The position numbers and the translations under genes were made by a program. This document shows, piece after piece, positions 33,124 through 41,396 of a stretch of 64,000 bases of DNA (position 1 is the stretch's first letter; each line of letters opens with the position of its first letter). The notes below the pieces were generated by a model. It worked only from the letters and a program-made list of their open reading frames with translations. It was not told where the DNA came from and did not search any database. Source of the stretch: Alicyclobacillus sp. SO9 (GTDB lineage Bacteria > Bacillota > Bacilli > Alicyclobacillales > Alicyclobacillaceae); the NCBI RefSeq assembly GCF_016406125.1, contig NZ_CP066339.1, forward strand, positions 2,728,001 through 2,792,000, given 5' to 3'.

Positions 33124-34374
33124 TTGACTTCCTCCTTGTTTGTCGGAATTGATGTAGGCAGCCAAGAGAACGTGGTTTGCTGCTTAACACAGGACGATGA
33201 GAAACGACCTGTGAGTCGATTCACCGTTACCAACAATCGTCCTGGGATTTTAGAGTTTCAGGATCGTATCTCCAAGCTGGCAAAACAGAAACAGGCTGAA
33301 GAGATTCTCTTTGGTCTCGAACATACTGGATGCTACTCAACCCATGCCGCCATGTATCTGCAACGTCATTTGGACTTTGGTGTTCAGCGTAGGGTCTACG
33401 TCTTTAACCCCAGTCTTATCAGGGAGTTTAAGAAATCCCATTACCTGAGTGCCCCCAAGAACGATAGAGTAGATGCCTGGTTTATCGCAGCTAAGCTTCG
33501 GACAGGCCTTCTCCCGCATCCCTTTACCTGGAGCGAGCCGCTCATGGCGTTGCAGCGCTTGACGCGAGCCCGCTACCACCTGATGCAGGATCTGTCTAGA
33601 GAGAGCAACTTCCTCATGACGAACTTGTATCTCAAGTTCAGTGACTACAGCAGCACAGGTCCCTTTAAGAGAAACAAGCTCTCGGCAACTTCCATTGCTG
33701 TCATGGAGGAATTCGAATCCGTTGAGGAACTCTGTGAGATGCCCCTTGAGCGTCTCATTGAATTCCTTGTGGCACATGGCAAGAACCGATTCGAAAATCC
33801 TGAGGTCGTTGCTAAAGTGCTACAGAAGGCTGCTCGCTCCTCGTACCGGCTACCCCAGTCGATGTCGGACTCGGTCAATCTCGCAATGGCTTCTAGTATT
33901 CGCGTGATTCGAACGGTACAAGAGCAACTGAAGGCACTACGCAAAGGAATTGAGGACCACTTGGCGACGATCCCGCAAACCCTTGATTCCATTCCCGGTA
34001 TCGGTCCCATTCTTGCTTCCGGCATTGTAGCTGAGCTGGATGTAAGCCAGTTTAAGAGCCACGCGGAAGCCGCTAAACACGCCGGGCTCGCTTGGACCGT
34101 TCACCAGTCCGGGAAATTCACAGCCAACCGAACTCGACTGATTCATTCTGGCAACCGCTACCTCAAGTACTACATGGTTGAAGCGGCAAACAGTGTCCGG
34201 GTGCACGACCCTGTTTTCGCCGAGTACTATGCCAAGAAGAGAGCGGAGCCAAAGGAATTTGCCGAGGGACGTACCCTTGCGCTTACAGCCCGGAAACTGA
34301 TGCGAGTGGTCTTCTATCTGCTAAAGACCAACCGACTTTACACTCCGGAAGGAGGGGTCCGACAACGCGCATAA
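33124..34374 (+). CDS. IS110-family DEDD recombinase (transposase)
   Basis: A 416-residue recombinase with a RuvC-like N-terminal domain and a Transposase_20 C-terminal domain. The DEDD residues are Asp10 (VGIDVGS), Glu66 (GLEHTG), Asp114 and Asp117 (KNDRVDAW). The C-terminal half has the helix-hairpin-helix-like SIPGIGPILASGIVAEL and, near residue 328, the Ser in VHQSGKFTA that corresponds to the family nucleophile. The start is a TTG 8 bases after a perfect AAGGAGGTGA; the open frame runs 22 codons further up. The gene is intact, so the element may still be active. Confidence 0.93.
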   Translation: MTSSLFVGIDVGSQENVVCCLTQDDEKRPVSRFTVTNNRPGILEFQDRISKLAKQKQAEEILFGLEHTGCYSTHAAMYLQRHLDFGVQRRVYVFNPSLIREFKKSHYLSAPKNDRVDAWFIAAKLRTGLLPHPFTWSEPLMALQRLTRARYHLMQDLSRESNFLMTNLYLKFSDYSSTGPFKRNKLSATSIAVMEEFESVEELCEMPLERLIEFLVAHGKNRFENPEVVAKVLQKAARSSYRLPQSMSDSVNLAMASSIRVIRTVQEQLKALRKGIEDHLATIPQTLDSIPGIGPILASGIVAELDVSQFKSHAEAAKHAGLAWTVHQSGKFTANRTRLIHSGNRYLKYYMVEAANSVRVHDPVFAEYYAKKRAEPKEFAEGRTLALTARKLMRVVFYLLKTNRLYTPEGGVRQRA

Positions 34375-34405
34375 ACTTACCGCGATCGACCTCTATCCAC
34401 CAGTT

Positions 34406-34438
34406 CCTAGGTTTTTCACCATATTTTAAAAATCTAGG
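34406..34438. repeat. Inverted repeat after the IS110 recombinase
   Basis: CCTAGGTTTTT and AAAAATCTAGG pair at 10 of 11 positions with an 11-base loop. It could be a terminator of the element or part of its right end. Confidence 0.5.
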
Positions 34439-34632
34439 TAGGGTGGGCTTAGTTGAGTATTGCTAATTTTGGCACCACGTCCAACGTAGTAGCAATTCGA
34501 CAAATATTATGTCACCTTAGGGCCTTGACATCGTACCGCTGCTCTTTTATCGACTTAATATCTGCAGTCGAAGGGGGAACCATTCACTCAAATTGCGTTA
34601 TTGTTGACTTCAGGTTCGCTGTCTGTACATCT

Positions 34633-35469
34633 CTACGGGCGCCTTTTTCCCCGATAGCCGCGGCTTTTTGTCTGCTTATTTTGCGTTTGATTGCTCCTGC
34701 GTCGCTGTTGCTTTCTTTTAACCTCCATCGCTGCACCAGGCCACGGAGGCGCGGTGACGCCGGAACCCTCGTAGAGTGTATCCCATTCACTCTTCGTGAG
34801 CGGTCTCCACTTCCCTGGCGGAAGTTTGTCCAATTGAAGCGGACCGTAAGCAATTCTCTTCAGGCGTTTTACCGTGTAGCCCAAGTAATCGAACATTCTG
34901 CGCACTTGCCTGTTCTTGCCTTCATGAATCGTGAGTTCTATAACCGATTCCAGCGGATGGTTTCGCAGGACACTGACCTCAGCAGGTGCTGTCGTACCGT
35001 CCTCGAGCGGCAGGCCTTTTTCCAACTGTTTGAGCTCTTCCTTCTCCGGCATTCCGACAAGTGTCACGCGATACACCTTTTCGATGCCGTGGGACGGATG
35101 CATCAGCGCCTGAGCCAAATCTCCATCGTTTGTCAACAGCAAGAGACCACTCGTTTCGTAATCTAGTCTCCCGACTGGATACAGGCGTCCGAGACTGGAC
35201 GGAACCAGTTGTAGTACCGTTCGTCGTCCCTCAGGATCTGTAACGGTTGTCACATAAGAAGTGGGCTTATGTAGAAGAATGCATTGTTTCTCTTCCAGAA
35301 CCACCACTTTATCGTCAACTGTAATTTTATCAACGTCTGCTCTGACCTGTGTACCTAGCTCCGTGCACACATGTCCGTTTACTTTCACACGGCCGTCTAC
35401 AATCAGTTGTTCACATTTTCTCCTTGATGCAATCCCGGCGTGGGCCAGTACCTTTTGCAGCCTCTCCAA
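34633..35469 (-). CDS. rluB: 23S rRNA pseudouridine synthase RluB
   Basis: Isomerises a uridine in the peptidyl-transferase region of 23S rRNA. An N-terminal S4 RNA-binding domain (ERLQKVLAHAGIASRRKCEQ) leads into the RsuA-type catalytic domain with the Asp in PVGRLDYETSGLLLLTNDG near residue 105 and KNRQVRRMFDYLG near 190; a basic tail of about 35 residues follows. Two codons upstream give GTG and ATG, but GGGAG stands 8 bases before the TTG used here and that start yields the usual MERLQKV. It follows spmB, as in B. subtilis (ypuL). Confidence 0.94.
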   Translation of the reverse strand: MERLQKVLAHAGIASRRKCEQLIVDGRVKVNGHVCTELGTQVRADVDKITVDDKVVVLEEKQCILLHKPTSYVTTVTDPEGRRTVLQLVPSSLGRLYPVGRLDYETSGLLLLTNDGDLAQALMHPSHGIEKVYRVTLVGMPEKEELKQLEKGLPLEDGTTAPAEVSVLRNHPLESVIELTIHEGKNRQVRRMFDYLGYTVKRLKRIAYGPLQLDKLPPGKWRPLTKSEWDTLYEGSGVTAPPWPGAAMEVKRKQQRRRSNQTQNKQTKSRGYRGKRRP

Positions 35470-35571
35470 AACCATCACTCCCTGTCGCCTTCATCGTCCA
35501 AAGGCACACGGAACATTATACTGGTTTAGGAAGAGAATGCGAAGTCGACGTTTTGCATCGTCAAGGGCACT

Positions 35572-36117
35572 TCAAAACTTTGGAACACCGAGCAACAGCG
35601 TCACAGCAAACACGCTAAAAACGACACTCGCTAAATCAGCTAGTAGACCAACCTTCAATGAATATCGGAAGTTGGAAATGCCGACGCTCCCAAAATAGAC
35701 GGTAATCACGTAAAGCGTCGTATCCGAACTTGCCTGCATGGTGGAAGCAAGTTGTCCCATCCACGAATCCACACCGTGATGCTGAAAAATGTCCGTCATA
35801 AAGGCAAGTGATGCCGAGCCGCTGATAGGCCGTAAGAGTCCAATGGGAGCCACTTCCGGCGGAATACCAAAAAAGTGAAACAAGGGTGACAGAGCATGTA
35901 CAATAATTCCCATAGCGCCGGAGGCCCGAAAAACTTGAACGGCCACCATCATAGCGATTAAATGCGGCATAAGTTGAATAGAAGTGCCAAATCCACTTTT
36001 TGCGCCGTTGATAAAAGTATTATAAATGGACACTTTTTTCACATAGCCTGTGACCAAAATGGCGGCGATGATGCACGGCAACATCCAAGCGGAGATGGTA
36101 GAAATGATAGCCTGCAT
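35572..36117 (-). CDS. spmB: Spore maturation protein B
   Basis: A 181-residue nucleoside-recognition (Gate) domain membrane protein needed, with SpmA, for spore-core dehydration and heat resistance. Helices and the Gate signature NTFINGAKSGFGTSIQLMPHLIAMMVAVQVF (given in parts) are clear, as are GLLRPISGSASLA and TLYVITVYFGSVG. The ATG overlaps the spmA stop in TGATG, so the longer open frame upstream is only the spmA region read out of frame. Confidence 0.93.
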   Translation of the reverse strand: MQAIISTISAWMLPCIIAAILVTGYVKKVSIYNTFINGAKSGFGTSIQLMPHLIAMMVAVQVFRASGAMGIIVHALSPLFHFFGIPPEVAPIGLLRPISGSASLAFMTDIFQHHGVDSWMGQLASTMQASSDTTLYVITVYFGSVGISNFRYSLKVGLLADLASVVFSVFAVTLLLGVPKF

Positions 36118-36710
36118 CAAGTCGCCTTCTTTCGACGTGCCATCGCTCTGAACAACCTGTCCAGAATAATGGCTGCAAGTGTAGCCATTCCCGTTGCCAA
36201 GACAGTAGTACCCACAATTGAAGTCGGATTGGCTGAATGATACTGCATCCGAATTGCAATCGTAGCAGTGGGAATTAAAGTAATACTTGCCGTATTGATA
36301 GCGAGCAGTGTACACATTGCGTCACTAGCTGTCTCTTTGTCAGGATTGAGTTCCTGAAGTTCCTTCATGGCCTTGAGACCAATCGGAGTCGCAGCATTGC
36401 CAATCCCGAGAATGTTCGCGCTCATGTTTGCAAGGATTGATCCCATTGCCGGGTGGTCCGGAGGAACGGATGGATACAAGAAACGCGCAATCGGACGCAG
36501 CAGTTTGGACAACCACTCAATGACCCCAGCCTTTTCTGCAATTTTCATTAAACCAAACCAAAGCGCAATTACGCTAATCAAGCCAAAGGATAGTGTTACG
36601 CCTCGTTCCGCACCGCCGAGAACGGCCTGGGACACTTCATTAATCCGTCCCGTAAATGCGGCTGTACCAAGACCTACGACAAACAAACCGAGCCAAATCA
36701 GGTCAATCAA
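36117..36710 (-). CDS. spmA: Spore maturation protein A
   Basis: A 197-residue polytopic protein with the nucleoside-recognition (Gate) pattern GLISVIALWFGLMKIAE, the motif ANMSANILGIGNAATPIGLKAM near residue 95 and NTASITLIPTATIAIR. The TTG start has AGGGGGTG 5 bases upstream. It is translationally coupled to spmB. In B. subtilis the pair lies in the dacB-spmA-spmB operon; no dacB gene is found here, and ytfJ lies upstream instead. Confidence 0.93.
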   Translation of the reverse strand: MIDLIWLGLFVVGLGTAAFTGRINEVSQAVLGGAERGVTLSFGLISVIALWFGLMKIAEKAGVIEWLSKLLRPIARFLYPSVPPDHPAMGSILANMSANILGIGNAATPIGLKAMKELQELNPDKETASDAMCTLLAINTASITLIPTATIAIRMQYHSANPTSIVGTTVLATGMATLAAIILDRLFRAMARRKKAT

Positions 36711-36783
36711 GCTGGCACCCCCTACAGAAGATGTCCATCTGTTTTAAGGGTATGCCAGCCTCATGCTATTTAGGACAAACTAT

Positions 36784-36829
36784 TTCATTGTTATGCCATG
36801 CACGAATTCATTGTTGTGCCATGCACGAA
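36784..36829. repeat. 23-bp tandem duplication upstream of spmA
   Basis: Two consecutive 23-bp copies starting TTCATTGTT and ending CATGCACGAA, differing at one position. They lie in the 146-base gap between ytfJ and spmA. Confidence 0.88.
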
Positions 36830-36856
36830 CTTGTCTGCGCGTTGAAATCACCGGGC

Positions 36857-37339
36857 TTAGTGGGTGGGAGGTTGTTCGGATTCATGGCTGCCGACGGACT
36901 CTGAGTATTTTGTTTCCGATGATTTGGAGTCCTTCTTAAATATGGATTGAATCTTTTCTATTACAACAGGTGCCATGTCCATCATTCTGTCGTAAAGTTG
37001 GTTCTGATTGTCCGCGGATAGAAGGCGTACGTTATCGCCCTTAACAATCAGAAAGCCGATAGGAGTTATGGATATTCCGCCTCCTGAACCGCCTCCAAAG
37101 GGATGTTCTCCGCTGCTTTCCTGACCGGCGTTGCCGCCGCCCGATTTCGTGTGTGAAGACGAATCTGCCACCTCAAACTCACTGCCGCCTGCTGCGAATC
37201 CAAACCCAACTTTTGACACTGGCAGAATCACTGTTCCGTCAGGTGCTTCAATGGGATCGCCAATAATTGTATTGACATCCACCATATCACGAATGTTACT
37301 CATTGCAGTTTGCATTAGTCCCTGAATGGGATGCTCCAT
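36857..37339 (-). CDS. ytfJ: GerW/YtfJ-family sporulation protein
   Basis: A 160-residue YtfJ-type protein, a small spore protein needed in Bacillus for normal germination. The body has GDPIEAPDGTVILPVSKVGFGF near residue 38, then the low-complexity Gly-rich GGGSGGGISITPIGFLIV and a C-terminal VIEKIQSIFKK helix. AGAGGGG precedes the ATG used here; the open frame upstream overlaps the DUF2953 gene. The start is 2 bases beyond the DUF2953 stop, so the two are co-transcribed as in the ytfI-ytfJ pair. Confidence 0.92.
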   Translation of the reverse strand: MEHPIQGLMQTAMSNIRDMVDVNTIIGDPIEAPDGTVILPVSKVGFGFAAGGSEFEVADSSSHTKSGGGNAGQESSGEHPFGGGSGGGISITPIGFLIVKGDNVRLLSADNQNQLYDRMMDMAPVVIEKIQSIFKKDSKSSETKYSESVGSHESEQPPTH

Positions 37340-37341
37340 GG

Positions 37342-37971
37342 CTATTGCCCCCTCTTGCTCTTCCATATACGAAAAGAACGAATTGCTGCCCACATAGCGT
37401 ACCCGACGCGAATTTGGAGTATACACAACTGCGACAAGTCAAACACCTCTTCAGAAAAGTCTGGCTTGACATGGATTGTAGGCAATCGCTCCAGTCGCAT
37501 GTAGTGGCTCATCACTCCTACGACGTCTCCAATGATTCCGTATGCTGATCCGACTGCAAGTCCAGTACTGGGTGCGTCCCCTGTTCCAATTGTCAACTTA
37601 CTTGAAAATGCTGTGATTTTCGTTTTTCTTAACGTCCATTTCCCAATAGGTGTAAAACGCCGTAACTTCCGGACCCACGTGGGCCAGTCTTTTAGAATTT
37701 TCCATGCTTCCTCCGCTGTGAAGATCCTGTGCTGTGACTTCTTTGCATTATGAACGGAGCTGTTCAAGGAGGGGCCTTCGTCAGTCATTGTCGGTTTCAC
37801 GTCGGAAAAAGACTTGCGAACTGTGATGAGTCCAAACAAATAGCTAAACTTCACAAATCCGGTAAATTCACTGCCGGTCTTTGACACAGAAACTTCTATA
37901 GTCAAAGAAAGCCACAACAAAATGACAAGAATCAGGAAGACAAAAACGGCAATAAAGAACCAAAGCCACAT
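37342..37971 (-). CDS. DUF2953 family membrane protein (YtfI-like)
   Basis: A 209-residue protein with one N-terminal hydrophobic helix (residues about 3-25) and a domain with TIGTGDAPSTGLAVGSAYGIIG near residue 130 followed by HVKPDFSEEVFD, the DUF2953 pattern. The function is not known; the gene regularly precedes ytfJ in spore formers, and that order is kept here. Confidence 0.87.
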   Translation of the reverse strand: MWLWFFIAVFVFLILVILLWLSLTIEVSVSKTGSEFTGFVKFSYLFGLITVRKSFSDVKPTMTDEGPSLNSSVHNAKKSQHRIFTAEEAWKILKDWPTWVRKLRRFTPIGKWTLRKTKITAFSSKLTIGTGDAPSTGLAVGSAYGIIGDVVGVMSHYMRLERLPTIHVKPDFSEEVFDLSQLCILQIRVGYAMWAAIRSFRIWKSKRGQ

Positions 37972-38069
37972 GAAAATAACCGCCCCATCGTTATATCGGA
38001 CGGTTTTACTTTTCCCGTAACACTTGTCTTATATACAAAAGCAAAGCGTCTTGACGAACGAAGTGTAGG

Positions 38070-38108
38070 TCACAGCAGTATGGATCACAGCAGTATGGAT
38101 CACAGAGG
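38070..38108. repeat. 15-bp tandem repeat downstream of scpB
   Basis: Two full copies of TCACAGCAGTATGGA and a shortened third, directly beyond the scpB stop. Confidence 0.85.
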
Positions 38109-38111
38109 AAA

Positions 38112-38678
38112 CTAGTCCCGCGGCAGTTCTTCGGGCCTCACCTCGAACAGTGACAAATCTTGTGAGACCTCTTGCTCTTCCGGTAACTTCGGAAGTTCCG
38201 AAAGGCTGCGCAAGCCAAAGGTCTGTAAAAACAAATCTGTCGTACCAAACAGAACAGGTCTGCCCGGGGCCTCTTTGCGACCAACTTCTTTTATTAGTTG
38301 GCGATGTGCCAGGGTTGCGACAACTCTGTCCGATTGAACCCCCCGAATCGACTCAATATCCATCCGTGATACAGGCTGTTTATACGCTACGATGGAGAGA
38401 ACTTCAAGAGCGGCAGCACTTAATTGAGTAGACGACGGCGACGCAGCTAAGCGCCGTATGTAATCCGAGTACTCGGAACGCGTCACTAACTGCCAAGTTC
38501 CTGCCAACTCGGTCACCGCAAGGCCTGATTCCCGCTGTTCATACTCTGCCTGAAGCTGTTTACAAAGCGACAAAGTCTCGTCTATGTTCAATTGTAATGC
38601 ATGTGCAAGTTCCTCTGTAGTTAGACCCTCGCTGCCAACAGCAAACAAGAGAGCCTCAAGCGGGGCCGTCAGCGACAT
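38112..38678 (-). CDS. scpB: Segregation and condensation protein B
   Basis: A 188-residue paired winged-helix protein that joins ScpA and SMC in the condensin complex. Landmarks are PLEALLFAVGSEGLTTEELA at the start, LSAAALEVLSIVAYKQPVSR near residue 85 and GVQSDRVVATLAHRQLI near 112, followed by GRPVLFGTTDLFLQTFGL. The ATG has GGAGGAG 10 bases upstream and overlaps scpA by 23 bases; the open frame above it lies within scpA. Confidence 0.95.
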   Translation of the reverse strand: MSLTAPLEALLFAVGSEGLTTEELAHALQLNIDETLSLCKQLQAEYEQRESGLAVTELAGTWQLVTRSEYSDYIRRLAASPSSTQLSAAALEVLSIVAYKQPVSRMDIESIRGVQSDRVVATLAHRQLIKEVGRKEAPGRPVLFGTTDLFLQTFGLRSLSELPKLPEEQEVSQDLSLFEVRPEELPRD

Positions 38679-39417
38679 AAGCACTAGACTCCTCCTCACC
38701 CAACACAATCTCAATCTCTTCAAACAACGTCAATTGCCGACAATGGACCTGTCCATTTTTTATTAATTCGAGCAACGCCAGGAAACCGGATACCACTTCC
38801 GTACGGGTAACAGAAAAACTCAGCAGCTCGAAAAAACCACACGACCCATACCTCTGCAGTTTACGCAGTATCGACTCCATCATCTCCTCCACACTTACAA
38901 CGCGGCCGGGAATCTGAGCGACTCTGTCCTGTTTCGGGATGCGACGAAGTAATTTCACAAGTGAATCAACTAAATCCCACATTGACACGCCTTCCACCCG
39001 CGTCGGCGCATCAGGCGTATACGGAGTTAAATCAAGCGGCGGCCGCGAGAATATCTGGCTTTGCGACAAACCCAGTTCTTTCAGCTGGAGTGCGCCGTGC
39101 TTGCACAATTGGTACTCAATCAGTTGTTGAACCAACAATTCCCTTGGATCAGCAACTTCTTCGTCGTCCTCCTCCTGTGCGGGCCGCGGCAGAAGCATTC
39201 TGCTTTTGATGGCCAATAAGGTAGAAGCCATGACAAGAAACTCGCTGGCAATTTCCAGAGACAGTTCTTCCATGGCACGAAGGTATTCCAAATACTGCTC
39301 TGTAACAGAAGCAATCGGAATGTCGTGTATGTCAACTTCCTGTTTTTTTATTAAGTGAAGTAACAAGTCCAATGGACCCGAGAACTTATCCAACACGACT
39401 TCATAAGCTGCAGCCAC
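38656..39417 (-). CDS. scpA: Segregation and condensation protein A
   Basis: The kleisin subunit of the SMC condensin, 253 residues. It has the family start VLDKFSGPLDLLLHLIKKQEVDI, the EYLRAMEELSLEIASEFLVM helix and the acidic linker, and a C-terminal winged helix. The GTG start has AGGAG only 3 bases away, which is close, but no better in-frame start exists. The scpA-scpB order matches B. subtilis; the S2P-like gene lies upstream. Confidence 0.95.
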   Translation of the reverse strand: MAAAYEVVLDKFSGPLDLLLHLIKKQEVDIHDIPIASVTEQYLEYLRAMEELSLEIASEFLVMASTLLAIKSRMLLPRPAQEEDDEEVADPRELLVQQLIEYQLCKHGALQLKELGLSQSQIFSRPPLDLTPYTPDAPTRVEGVSMWDLVDSLVKLLRRIPKQDRVAQIPGRVVSVEEMMESILRKLQRYGSCGFFELLSFSVTRTEVVSGFLALLELIKNGQVHCRQLTLFEEIEIVLGEEESSAYVADGPA

Positions 39418-39489
39418 GCGCTCCTACCCGCCTTCAAAAAATCGTCTACAAACAGTCCTAGTCTAGCCTGTATCGTGCCGCCAAATTGC

Positions 39490-40122
39490 CTACAGAACCA
39501 GTACGACGCCAAATACCGCAGCAATAAGAGTTGTGACATACTGAAAAAGAATCATCAACAAATTGTTCAACGGCGGTATTAAAAAAAGCAGAAGTAAAAT
39601 GAACGGTCCATACACGTCCAGCTTTCGATAAGCCATCTCCTGTTTATAAGGCAAAAAGTTGGACACAATTCGGGATCCGTCGAGTGGAGGAATTGGAATC
39701 AGGTTGAAGACAAACAGGATAACGTTGATGTAAGCCCCCCAGGACACGAGCCGATGTAAAAAATCTTGGATTGAACTGGTCGGTATGCTCCACTCGCGCA
39801 GAATAGTGAAGCAAATTACAGCGAGAACCAGATTAGAAAAGGGCCCTGCAAAAGCCGTCAGAATCAAACCGGTTCGCGGTCTCTTAAAGTTGCCGCCGTT
39901 GATGGGAACTGGTTTCGCCCAGCCGATGGGTGCAAACAGCATCATAATCAATCCCAGTGGATCCAAGTGGACCAGAGGGTTCAGAGTTAACCTGCCCGCC
40001 AAGCGCGGCGTTCTATCACCAAGCATGTCAGCTGTTCTGGCATGCGAATATTCGTGAATCACGAGACTGATTGGTATGACTAGTACAAAGAAGATGAACG
40101 CAGGTCCAAGTAAATTCGACAA
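39490..40122 (-). CDS. Site-2 protease family membrane metalloprotease (YwhC-like)
   Basis: A 210-residue M50-type protease with zinc motif HEYSH (His23, Glu24, His27) in the first helix segment and the partner motif LIPIPPLDGSRI near residue 137. About six hydrophobic helices are present and no PDZ domain, as in the short YwhC subgroup. The TTG start has AAAGGAG 8 bases upstream. Substrate unknown. Confidence 0.9.
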   Translation of the reverse strand: MSNLLGPAFIFFVLVIPISLVIHEYSHARTADMLGDRTPRLAGRLTLNPLVHLDPLGLIMMLFAPIGWAKPVPINGGNFKRPRTGLILTAFAGPFSNLVLAVICFTILREWSIPTSSIQDFLHRLVSWGAYINVILFVFNLIPIPPLDGSRIVSNFLPYKQEMAYRKLDVYGPFILLLLFLIPPLNNLLMILFQYVTTLIAAVFGVVLVL

Positions 40123-40268
40123 ACCGTGAACTCCTTTTACATTGGATTAAATTCCACCGCAAAAACAATCCCCATTCTCGCGAGATTTACGCACATTATA
40201 GCATAAACTTATACAACTCGACGGAAGTCAAATGACGCCAGCAGGGACCCATGGCACCTATGCTTGGG

Positions 40269-41027
40269 CTAGGAACGAAGCCGAAGCGGCCACGTCAGGC
40301 GTTCCCAGGGTGACAAAATCTGACTGTGACGCAATGCAGAACGGATACGAAGATTGGAAATGTGCTCGGATTTGGAGAGAATGACAAGTGTATTTTGACT
40401 GGTATAGGGAACTCCCACCGGGATCATAATGGCCGAAGGAAAGCGGTTCTTTGCCTCCTGCCACCAACGCTTCACTTGTCCATACGGCGGAACTTGAGAG
40501 ATTACATTGAAACAGGCTGTGCCCGTGGCTTCAGCAAGCGCTTCATCAATCCACTGCAGCACATCAAGTTCCAGTACTGGGGAATAAATTTGAGTGCTCA
40601 TGTAAGCATCGAGAAACATTAAATCAAACTTTCTGTCAGAGCTTCGTATGTACTTAAGTCCATCTCCTACAAAATAATTCGCATTCTCATAGGAAGGAGC
40701 GTTAAAGTATTGGATTGCAGCCTGTATGACCTGCTCGTCCACATCCACACCATAAATCTCTGACTCCGGAAATCGATTCGTCACACTTGTAATGGAGGTT
40801 CCAGTGCCGACGCCCACCGACAGAAACGAGTGAATGGGTCCAACCATCTCCAAAGCAGCGGCAAAAGCCCTTTGATATGGAAAGACCGGACGGGATGGGT
40901 GCTGGTGGTGAAGCGCTCCCTGCCACCCTCCATGCAATCCGAAACGCATATAGGTAACTGTGCCTTTCTTGACAATCCTGATGTCATGCACATTTCCCTG
41001 AATTCGAATCTCACCCACAGACTTCAC
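40269..41027 (-). CDS. Aminopropyltransferase/methyltransferase-fold protein
   Basis: A 252-residue protein with the Rossmann-like SAM or dcSAM-binding fold of spermidine synthases: SFLSVGVGTGTSITSVTNRF near residue 75, EIYGVDVDEQVIQAA near 98, and KFDLMFLDAYMS near 138. The N-terminal aminopropyltransferase beta-domain is short, and the classical GGGDG motif is replaced by GVGTG, so it may be a methyltransferase or an aminopropyltransferase of unknown specificity. The GTG start is uncertain because GGCGGGT abuts it. It is the second protein of this fold in the window. Confidence 0.82.
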   Translation of the reverse strand: MKSVGEIRIQGNVHDIRIVKKGTVTYMRFGLHGGWQGALHHQHPSRPVFPYQRAFAAALEMVGPIHSFLSVGVGTGTSITSVTNRFPESEIYGVDVDEQVIQAAIQYFNAPSYENANYFVGDGLKYIRSSDRKFDLMFLDAYMSTQIYSPVLELDVLQWIDEALAEATGTACFNVISQVPPYGQVKRWWQEAKNRFPSAIMIPVGVPYTSQNTLVILSKSEHISNLRIRSALRHSQILSPWERLTWPLRLRS

Positions 41028-41137
41028 CCGCCAAGTCTTAAATAATCACACCTGCTTGATATCCATACTATACCATCAGTGTGACGGGGTCTACATTGTT
41101 GCTGTCGGGGCGGTGTTTACCGTCCGGATAACAGCAA

Positions 41138-41284
41138 TTATGCCGTCTTAGCCGCTTTCGGAATGGGAACCCGCTGCCAAATTTGCGCAAGATGCGGCCA
41201 AATTGGACGGACTACTCCAATAAATGTCTGGAACATACCAAAGTACCGAAACAGTCTTGGGAGAAACATAAGGACGTTCATCAT
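41138..41284 (-). CDS. Small hydrophobic protein downstream of spoVAE
   Basis: A 48-residue product, MMNVLMFLPRLFRYFGMFQ at the start and basic PIPKAAKTA at the end. GAGGTGGAG precedes the tandem ATGs by 4 to 7 bases. The composition (many Phe, Leu, Trp) suggests a membrane-bound amphipathic peptide. It lies about 110 bases after spoVAE on the same strand and may be expressed in the forespore; this is inference. No family recognised. Confidence 0.55.
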   Translation of the reverse strand: MMNVLMFLPRLFRYFGMFQTFIGVVRPIWPHLAQIWQRVPIPKAAKTA

Positions 41285-41396
41285 CTTACTCCACCTCTTT
41301 GCTCGGTTCGCTGGTGTAGCATATGCCAACGGTGTAAGAAGAGAATGGGCACTTTTTGTAAGGGAGGGGATAGCGCTCTTTTTCTGTTTCGTCACA

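Larger units (their letters stand above)
32800..34440 (+). mobile_element. IS110-family insertion sequence
   Basis: An intact DEDD recombinase gene is preceded by about 300-400 bases of non-coding, structure-rich sequence and followed by a short tail, the layout of the IS110 branch of the family. No terminal inverted repeats or target duplication are expected for this family, and I could not fix the ends; the limits given are approximate. It sits between rluB and the YhcN-type gene, where B. subtilis carries resABC. Confidence 0.72.

Noticed and set aside
34453-35166. Plus-strand open frame of 237 codons
   Set aside because: Most of it is the antisense of rluB; the upstream part has a weak start region and no recognisable domain.
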